A stretch of 38,755 bases of DNA from Sphingobacteriaceae bacterium (lineage in GTDB: Bacteria > Bacteroidota > Bacteroidia > Sphingobacteriales > Sphingobacteriaceae): positions 1 through 38,755 of the forward strand of contig CANHCS010000012.1 of the NCBI GenBank assembly GCA_947459195.1, in the 5' to 3' direction. The position numbers were made by a program, and so were the translations under genes. This document shows positions 33,501 through 38,755 of this stretch, piece after piece (the stretch's first letter is position 1; each line of letters opens with the position of its first letter). The notes below the pieces were generated by a model. That model saw only the letters and a list, made by a program, of their open reading frames with translations, was not told where the DNA came from and did no database searches.

Positions 33501-36346
33501 ATGGTTGCTGTACCAGTCTGACCACTTGCTGCGGTAACTACAACATTCCGGTTAGCTCCGCTTCCGCCAAGTACAATATTTGAATTAGGAATTAAAGTAG
33601 TATTACTTGAAGTGGCTGTAACCGTTAAACTGGCCGCTGCGGTCTCGGTATCTCCTACCGTAAAGTTTTGTGCAGTGGTTGGCGTTACACCACTGGTGGT
33701 TTGGTTAACTAATGAGGTAATGGTTGGTGGCGTATTGGCATAAGTAGCAGAAGCTGTTCCTGAACCAATACTATTTACTGCTCTAAGTTTAATACTGAAA
33801 TTCGTGTTTGAAATACCCGGAATCACAACAGGTGAAGAGGTCGATGCCGGAGACAACGTGATCCAGGTAGTTCCACCGTCAGTACTGTATTCGTAATTGG
33901 TTATGGCAGATCCTCCATTAGAGCTTGGTGCTGTGAAATTAACACTAGCACTTCCGTTAGCCACACTAACCGAAGTAATTGTAGGAGCCGATGGCGTTGT
34001 AGCCGTTGCTGCACCATAACCTATAGAAGTAGTAATGTTATCCACTTCGAAACCACCGCCACCAAATTCTAATCGGGTAAAATAAATGTCTGGGTTATCT
34101 AATTGCAGGTTAATGTAAGCAAAGGGTTCATTTGCAGCATTTGCACGTCTGTAAAGTGATGAATTATACTGGTTACCGTCTACAGCGGTTACTGTATTTT
34201 GGTTGAGTAAATTAATTACGGTTGAGGTAGTAAACTGAGCCAGCTGGATTTCATTTCCGCCGCATGTCCCATAAATGGTAACAGTATTGGCGTTATCACC
34301 TGCCCCCCACCAAAAACCAACATATCTTGAAGGATCAGTAAGATTTATACTAACAATAGAATTTAAGTATATCGCCAAGAAATTAGTACCTGTACCACCC
34401 CAAACCGAAGTTGGAAGAACTTGTAAGGTACCCACATTGTTTTTGGTATATGAACCAATGGCAAAATTACCTGTAGTCAAATTTACACCGGTACTCATAG
34501 AATTGAATGTCTCAGTTCTTGAGCCTACTTGACCTTCAATAGCCGAATTGGTAACATTAGGCGCTGATAGCTTGAACTGTACATTAGGCAGTGTAGTAGG
34601 GCAAGGTAGTATGGTAGCCGTTACCAAAGTACGAGTTGTACTCAAACAACCCGAACTGGTATTTCGGGTTTCCACATAATAATTAGTATTGGCAGAAATT
34701 ACCGGTGTGGTAAAAGTAGTTACACCACTACCGCCAGATAATACTGTTCCGCCCGTTTCGGTGGCATACCAGTCTGCGGTAGTGCCAGCTGGAACGGATA
34801 CAACCAGGTTAACTGTCCCTGCCCCTGTTCTAGTCCCCTGCGAAACTACCGTAGGTGCTACAGGGGTTTGACCGGCAGAACAATTGGCAACATAGGTAGT
34901 ACTTGCAATGTAAAAGTCTGTAAATGCTTGATCATCAGGATTGGTCCAAGTACCGTATTCAATTACATAGCCCTGAACACCAGAAGTATTACCATTGTTT
35001 AAATCATTCCATTTAGTACCGCCGTTCCACTTGGTTACTGCGTGGTCCTCACCCTGTGTCGAGAATGAATTGTTAGGCTCTCCAGTATCCCAGTTGGTAT
35101 AAAACCCGTTTTGCGCACTACCGCTGGAGCCATAAGTGCTGGTGTTACTGTTGGTGATGCCACTTGCAGAGGTTTGCCAAATCACTCTTCCCTCCTCAGG
35201 TCCATCATCAATATACCATCTTCCTTCAGAATTGGCATCAGACAATGCGAACCAAATATCTGTTGCAGTGGTATTAGAATTTATAAAATCTTGTTCTATT
35301 GCAGAAGTAATGGTAGCCAAATACCCCGCTTGACCTTTAAAAGTGGATGCTCTAGCTGCAGTTTTTGCATTAGCATAGGTAATACCACTAGAACTAATTG
35401 GTCTATAATAGTGTCCATTAACCGGGTTAAAATTATAACCAGATGTATTTACAGTGGCAGAAACAGAAATATTGATATTACCGGCATTAGAGCCGGTTGA
35501 TACACTCATGGAAGCCAGGGCAGCATTGATATCAGTTTGTGTTCCGGTAAAACTGATCCGCGTTAATCCGGTCCAGCTGGTATAGCCTGTCGAACGAGTT
35601 AATCCAGAGGTTACCGATAAATTGAAGGTGGTACCTGCTGGCGGATTTACCAAACCAATAGAACATAATAGCGTACCATTTGGAAATCTAACTAAAGAAA
35701 AATCTCCTGGGTCTTGATTTGCTGTACTCAGATTAAAATTTCTTGGACTGGGTGCAATCACTCTTGGTATTGCATCTATGTAGCCATTCAGTAATGCTAC
35801 ATCAATATTAGCCGCATTACCCGATTCAGATCCACCCGTGGCTTGTAACGTGTATGTTGAATTATTGAGCTTAAATCCAAAATTCGAATTACCATTTGCA
35901 GTACCGCCTTGTATGGTATAATTAGGCCCACCATAGGTATTCAAATTAACCGAAACACTTGAATTTGCCACAAAACCGAGCAATTCGTTTGTGTTTCCAG
36001 AATTAATTCGCCATACCAGAGCACCGGGTAAATCAACTTTACTACCATTGTTCAATTGTAACCTAAGCGTACCCGGAATATCATTCCCTTGATTTTCAAA
36101 ACGTCCGGAAGCTGTTCGTTGTACAAAATAAGCCCTTGAAATGGTTAGTGTTGAAAAACGTTGAATGCTATTAGCCTGTTGTGTATTTTGACCAATTAAT
36201 CCGATAAATCCATCATCAAAAGGAACACTTACTTCAATGGTTTGTTGGGCATGTAAACTCACAGGTAACTGTAAGGCAGCGACAAAAAGAAGTAAGAATG
36301 CCGAGAATTTAAAAGTAATGTTTTTGATAAGCTTGAATAGATGCAT
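30581..36346 (-). CDS. Giant multidomain lectin/cadherin surface protein with type B T9SS sorting domain
   Basis: 1921 residues, predicted to be secreted by the type IX system and surface-attached. A signal peptide (about 1-33, ending LHA-QQ) comes first. Domains read in order, approximate by eye: N-terminal beta region (34-300); C-type-lectin-like domain (about 308-467; WFALSDANSEGRWYIDDG, NWDTGEPNN); Ig-like (486-578); unnamed beta region; FN3-like (784-870); tandem Ig-like (871-970); L-type (legume-like) lectin domain (971-1182; NDANGADGIAFVLQNQ); Ig/PKD-like (1183-1260); two putative-Ig repeats (1260-1440); three 100-residue cadherin-like repeats (1441-1740); PKD-like (1740-1835); and a gliding-type CTD with TPNGDGINDYWVIDNLD near 1842, ending KKIKKGYITIIRD. 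The porP-like gene follows. It is probably an SprB-like adhesin binding glycans. The exact ligand is unknown, and I found no enzymatic domain. Confidence 0.92.
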   Translation of the reverse strand: MHLFKLIKNITFKFSAFLLLFVAALQLPVSLHAQQTIEVSVPFDDGFIGLIGQNTQQANSIQRFSTLTISRAYFVQRTASGRFENQGNDIPGTLRLQLNNGSKVDLPGALVWRINSGNTNELLGFVANSSVSVNLNTYGGPNYTIQGGTANGNSNFGFKLNNSTYTLQATGGSESGNAANIDVALLNGYIDAIPRVIAPSPRNFNLSTANQDPGDFSLVRFPNGTLLCSIGLVNPPAGTTFNLSVTSGLTRSTGYTSWTGLTRISFTGTQTDINAALASMSVSTGSNAGNINISVSATVNTSGYNFNPVNGHYYRPISSSGITYANAKTAARASTFKGQAGYLATITSAIEQDFINSNTTATDIWFALSDANSEGRWYIDDGPEEGRVIWQTSASGITNSNTSTYGSSGSAQNGFYTNWDTGEPNNSFSTQGEDHAVTKWNGGTKWNDLNNGNTSGVQGYVIEYGTWTNPDDQAFTDFYIASTTYVANCSAGQTPVAPTVVSQGTRTGAGTVNLVVSVPAGTTADWYATETGGTVLSGGSGVTTFTTPVISANTNYYVETRNTSSGCLSTTRTLVTATILPCPTTLPNVQFKLSAPNVTNSAIEGQVGSRTETFNSMSTGVNLTTGNFAIGSYTKNNVGTLQVLPTSVWGGTGTNFLAIYLNSIVSINLTDPSRYVGFWWGAGDNANTVTIYGTCGGNEIQLAQFTTSTVINLLNQNTVTAVDGNQYNSSLYRRANAANEPFAYINLQLDNPDIYFTRLEFGGGGFEVDNITTSIGYGAATATTPSAPTITSVSVANGSASVNFTAPSSNGGSAITNYEYSTDGGTTWITLSPASTSSPVVIPGISNTNFSIKLRAVNSIGSGTASATYANTPPTITSLVNQTTSGVTPTTAQNFTVGDTETAAASLTVTATSSNTTLIPNSNIVLGGSGANRNVVVTAASGQTGTATITLTVNDGTGRTATSTFTVTVNDPNCSTFLPSDFRLNGNATVSNNIITLTTATNTQRGGAWNVNKIFLDKDFDISSRINLGTNDANGADGIAFVLQNQSINAGSSGGGLGYQGITPSFAVEFDTWYNGSFEPVQDHMAIIANGAAAGAHNTYATPYEVQMEDGQWHNVRFVWTANTKNFQAWYDGVKRFDITVDLKATIFNNAEYVFWGLTAATGGSVNLQQVEITNYCYTKQASITPQAGTNNNAASLNLCQGSDVVLEASLANTYQWFKNNVAIAGATQQTLRVAEAGSYKVETVTNGITTVSEASTVTVSSLPSISYAAATYSFIRNNTIINLSPVLGAGSPTPSSYSVSPALPTGLTLNTATGVISGRPTALAATADYVVTASTAAGCTSTYTLSLEVKNDAPPLNLVYNPNTQTVRQGTAITNMVPTVGGGAVITYTIAPSLPSGISINATTGVVSGTSTTAQTGSQVYTITATNSGGSATATITLIFNTAPTDITLSATSIAENNAANATVGTMSSTDADAGDTHTYTLVSGTGSTDNAAFNISGNSLRVNNVLDFETKSSYSIRVRTTDAGGLSFEKVFTVTVNNVNEAPSDIALSANTIAENNAANATVGTMSSTDADAGDTHTYTLVSGTGSTDNAAFNISGNSLRVSSALNFEAKSSYSIRVKTTDAGGLSFEKVFTVTVSNLNEAPTNINSTQLAIYENNAANATVSNLTSTDPDAGDTHTYTLVSGAGSTDNSSFSIVNNQLKAAVVFKFKDKESYSIRIRTTDAGGLTFEKTFTISIIESPVASGTGNLPGTNQITASSNDVTISKGYSSQLNVAGPGLVTYSWSPSIGLSATNVANPIASPSQTTVYTVTVTNAAGLTTVLYVTVNVVEDYNVTPTNIITPNGDGINDYWVIDNLDSYPDNEVQIFDKAGRILYQVKNYQNNWDGTINSNLLAEGTYYYVINFGSGKKIKKGYITIIRD
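31126..32025 (-). repeat. Three tandem 300-base repeats encoding cadherin-like domains
   Basis: Units 31726-32025, 31426-31725 and 31126-31425 share an exact 300-base period. The first two are close at DNA level: in 31441-31680 against 31741-31980 I count about 26 differences in 240 bases. The third is more diverged. Each encodes about 100 residues with the pattern SIAENNAANATV, DADAGDTHTYTLVSG and SIRVRTTDAGGLSFEK, the acidic residues being typical calcium sites of cadherin-like folds. Confidence 0.85.
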
Positions 36347-36630
36347 GCTGTGGAGAATTTTAATAAATTTTGTAATAACCTACAATTATCGTAAAATTCA
36401 AGGTATTAAAACTATTTTCGGTACGTGAAAATGGTACAGATTTCAAAAAACAGGACTGTTACAAAACACTTAATGATTAACTTTTAAGTTATATAAATGC
36501 ACATTTTAGAAAACAACAGCTGCAGAATTGCATATAATTTTACTTTAATTTTCTGTACCAGAATTAGTGTATATTTGACCATATTTATGATGATAGATCA
36601 TATCTTTATAAATCAGTATTTTTGAACTAG
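36347..36630. promoter_or_regulatory. AT-rich divergent intergenic region with candidate -7 elements
   Basis: 284 bases between the leftward adhesin and the rightward AraC-type regulator, strongly AT-rich, with no gene visible. TATTTTTG at 36617-36624 ends 6 bases before the regulator ATG (36631), and TATATTTG at 36570-36577 is a second match; either could serve the regulator. No convincing -33/-7 pair was found for the adhesin on the minus strand. Confidence 0.4.
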
Positions 36631-37833
36631 ATGTTCCTGTTCATACCTATACTCACGGTATTTATTTCCATCATTCTGCTAATATTCAACTGGCGGATCA
36701 ACAAGAATGCCAGCTACCTTTCGCTGATATTCATTATTCTTGCGAGTTACGGTATTACCCATTATTTCACCTTGTATGGTCAATCCGAATTTTGGCTGGC
36801 CATTTTTTACACTCATTTCTCTGCATTCTGGTTATTACCGGGCCCATTCCTCTACTTTTATGTAAGAGGCACCCTCAGCGATGAGCAAGGACTGAGCTGG
36901 AGAGACAGCTGGCACTTTGTACCAGCCCTCGTCCATCTCATCGGCATTTTACCTTATCTCATTCAACCTTTTAGCTACAAGTTAGAGGTGGCGCAGAGTA
37001 TTCTCCTTAATATGGATGCCCTGAAAACCATCAAAGTAAGTTGGCTCTACCCCAGTACGGTCAGTTATTTTATGCGAACGGGTTTATTAATTGCTTATGC
37101 AGTGTACACCACTAAAATGTTGTGGGATTATAAACCCACACAAAAAGAAATGCGTCAAATACCACAGGAGCAATACCAAATTACCTTAAAGTACCTCGTA
37201 CTACTCCATGCTTGTATCCTCATTGCGACTTTGGGTTTTCTGTTTATCACTTTTGTATTCTCCAATACCAAAGTGAGCAGCGAAGTAATGAGTGCCATGC
37301 CTGTGCACTATGTGAGTGGTATTGCCTTTTTACTGATGTCGGGCGGTTTGTTGTTTTTCCCCGAAGTGTTATATGGGATGCCCGTGAATCGCACTAGGCC
37401 GCTACCAAACAGGGGCAAAAAGAATGAAAAAGTCCTCAAATCAAAAGAAAAACAAGCGGAAGAAGCAACAGCAATTGAGGAAGATCCTTTTAAAGAGCTG
37501 GCCGAACAAATTTTAAAGCACCTGGAAAAGAAAAAACCTTACTTGCACCCTAACTTCTCCTTGAGTGATTTGGCACAGGCGCTCAAAGTACCTCAACACC
37601 ACGTGTCTTATTGTTTCAATGCCATTATTAAAACAAAATTCACCGACCTCAAAACCCAGCTCCGAGTGGCCCATGCCAAAGCATTACTCCAAAAAGGCGC
37701 TTCTAACGAGCTTTCCATTGATGGGATCGGCAGAGAATCGGGCTTTGCCTCCCGCTCTAACTTTTACAGCGCCTTTAAAGCCGAAACCGGACTTACCCCC
37801 AACGAGTTTTTAGCACAATCAGCTCGGCAGTAG
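36631..37833 (+). CDS. Membrane-anchored AraC-family transcriptional regulator
   Basis: 400 residues. Residues 1 to about 250 hold around seven hydrophobic helices. A Lys/Glu-rich linker (about 255-285) follows, and an AraC-type DNA-binding domain occupies about 300-397 (two helix-turn-helix motifs: FSLSDLAQALKVPQHHVSYC and IDGIGRESGFASRSNFYSAF, then LTPNEFL). Such multi-helix AraC proteins are common in Bacteroidota and probably sense something in or at the membrane; the ligand is unknown. It is transcribed away from the giant adhesin, so it may control that gene, but this is inference from position. Confidence 0.87.
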   Translation: MFLFIPILTVFISIILLIFNWRINKNASYLSLIFIILASYGITHYFTLYGQSEFWLAIFYTHFSAFWLLPGPFLYFYVRGTLSDEQGLSWRDSWHFVPALVHLIGILPYLIQPFSYKLEVAQSILLNMDALKTIKVSWLYPSTVSYFMRTGLLIAYAVYTTKMLWDYKPTQKEMRQIPQEQYQITLKYLVLLHACILIATLGFLFITFVFSNTKVSSEVMSAMPVHYVSGIAFLLMSGGLLFFPEVLYGMPVNRTRPLPNRGKKNEKVLKSKEKQAEEATAIEEDPFKELAEQILKHLEKKKPYLHPNFSLSDLAQALKVPQHHVSYCFNAIIKTKFTDLKTQLRVAHAKALLQKGASNELSIDGIGRESGFASRSNFYSAFKAETGLTPNEFLAQSARQ

Positions 37834-37866
37834 CGCATTGCTGTAAATGGCTCCCCTCCTACCAAA

Positions 37867-37886
37867 AAGCCTCCTCTTTTAGGCTT
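37867..37886 (+). terminator. Weak candidate terminator after the AraC-type gene
   Basis: 6-bp arms AAGCCT / AGGCTT with an 8-base loop, followed by GTTTC. It lies 34 bases past the regulator stop. The stem is short and the T-tract poor. Confidence 0.3.
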
Positions 37887-37979
37887 GTTTCATCCATTTT
37901 GATGGGCCTTGCAATAAATTTTGTGTTCAGCAGTTTTTTAAGGTGTAAATCTTTATTGTTCAACCTAAAATTAAACATG

Positions 37980-38732
37980 ATGAGCAAAACTTATGAAACC
38001 GGCCATGCCAAAAACCTGGCCAACTTTAACAGCCTGATCAGCTTTTGTGAAGGCTATGGCAGTGCTTATAATCCGGCGGCACTTGCCTTACAATTGAGCA
38101 GCCTACAAACACAGGCTGTCGATGCCCAAAGTGCCTATGAGGAGGCCAAGAAAAAACAGCTGGCCTTTAACAAGGTGGTAGACGAACGCATGATTGCCTT
38201 CGCTCCACTCAGGTCCTTATCGCAAAGAATGTTGGCTGCGCTGGCCGCTAGTGGCTGTAGCAGCGAAACCCTGGAGGGCGCCAAAACCATCAACCGTAAA
38301 ATTCAAGGCCGGCGAAAGAAAAATATAGCGGCCGAGGTGAGCGAGCCTACAGATGATCCAACGGAGGGAAACAAACCAGCAAAAAGCATTTCAGCCTCTC
38401 AACAGAGTTATGATAACCTCAGCGCCAGTTTCAGTGCTTTTATAGAACTGCTGGTGGGGCAGATCGAATACCAGCCCAATGAAACCGAACTGCAAACTAC
38501 TTCCTTATCCAGCTACCTCGAAACCCTCAAAGCTGCCAATAAAGCTGTTATAGATGTCTACACCCTTTGGAGTAATACCCGAATTAATCGCAACAAAGTG
38601 ATGTATGCCAAAGGAACCGGCATGGTAGATATTGCCCAACTGGTAAAAAATTATGTAAAATCGGTGTTTGGCAATGGCAGCCCCGAGTACAAACAAGTGA
38701 GTCCACTTGAAATCAAGAAAGTCCCCAAATAA
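37980..38732 (+). CDS. Unrecognised all-helical protein with internal duplication
   Basis: No named family recognised. The frame is open from 37899, but MSKTYETGHAKNLANF from the second of two adjacent ATGs (37977, 37980) looks like the natural start; the earlier stretch is hydrophobic and unlike the rest. From 37980 it has 250 residues, with no signal peptide or membrane helix, and composition suggesting long helices. Two halves appear related. YNPAALALQLSSL begins the first, and YQPNETELQTTSL begins the second. Each continues with an Ala-rich helix, an Asn/Arg patch (NKVVDERM / NTRINRNKVM) and an amphipathic helix. A basic-acidic linker (GRRKKN to GNKPAKS) separates them. It lies about 145 bases after the AraC-type gene, and 23 bases follow to the window edge. 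Confidence 0.7.
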   Translation: MSKTYETGHAKNLANFNSLISFCEGYGSAYNPAALALQLSSLQTQAVDAQSAYEEAKKKQLAFNKVVDERMIAFAPLRSLSQRMLAALAASGCSSETLEGAKTINRKIQGRRKKNIAAEVSEPTDDPTEGNKPAKSISASQQSYDNLSASFSAFIELLVGQIEYQPNETELQTTSLSSYLETLKAANKAVIDVYTLWSNTRINRNKVMYAKGTGMVDIAQLVKNYVKSVFGNGSPEYKQVSPLEIKKVPK

Positions 38733-38755
38733 ATTTCCCCCTTCTCTTCGTTCTA

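Noticed and set aside
35111-35500. 129-codon rightward open frame inside the adhesin gene
   Set aside because: Antisense shadow of a Ser/Thr/Asn-rich coding region; no start context or family-like sequence. The same applies to other rightward frames in 31600-36400.

Overview
The window looks like chromosomal DNA of a Bacteroidota species, most likely from the Sphingobacteriaceae (Pedobacter-like). Four things point there: gliding/type IX secretion genes (gldA, a gldF-gldG fusion, a PorP/SprF protein, and a large adhesin with a type B C-terminal sorting domain), TAnnTTTG-type -7 promoter elements, little sign of Shine-Dalgarno sites, and a single-chain glycyl-tRNA synthetase. The family-level assignment is inference. 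I see no tRNA, rRNA, CRISPR array, insertion sequence or prophage; most of it reads as core genome.

Layout. (1) 1-2075: the first codons of rpsT run off the left edge with a clear promoter. Next come a predicted exported zinc-dependent phospholipase C/S1-P1 nuclease-type enzyme, a DedA membrane protein, and a short decayed coding tail with its terminator. (2) 2130-7983, all leftward: gldA, two small outer-membrane beta-barrel proteins each with its own terminator, the gldF-gldG fusion and dnaN. (3) 8118-12774, rightward: glyS, a TauE/SafE permease, an LTA-synthase-like sulfatase-fold transferase and a GtrA flippase-like protein. (4) 12863-19669: a phenylalanine/tyrosine catabolic cluster. PhhA makes tyrosine, HppD makes homogentisate, HmgA opens the ring, and a fumarylacetoacetase-type hydrolase finishes. 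An SDR enzyme and a flavin-reductase-like protein are embedded in it. No aminotransferase or maleylacetoacetate isomerase is visible here. (5) 19780-21955: purN and purH. (6) 22003-27621: the rod-shape operon mreB-mreC-mreD-mrdA-rodA. (7) 27614-29495: a conserved-looking hypothetical gene, tdk and a trpG/pabA-type amidotransferase. (8) 29652-36346: a PorP/SprF-like protein downstream of a 1921-residue multidomain lectin/cadherin adhesin, a typical type IX secretion pair. (9) 36631-38732: a membrane-anchored AraC-type regulator and an unrecognised helical protein with an apparent internal duplication.

The most notable points are the adhesin-PorP module with two different lectin-like domains, the GldF-GldG fusion, the enlarged aromatic amino acid hydroxylase with a duplicated C-terminal module, the two unexplained oxidoreductase-like genes in the tyrosine cluster, and the internally duplicated orphan protein at the right end. 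Nothing here demonstrates a wholly new system. All motif and repeat comparisons were made by eye.
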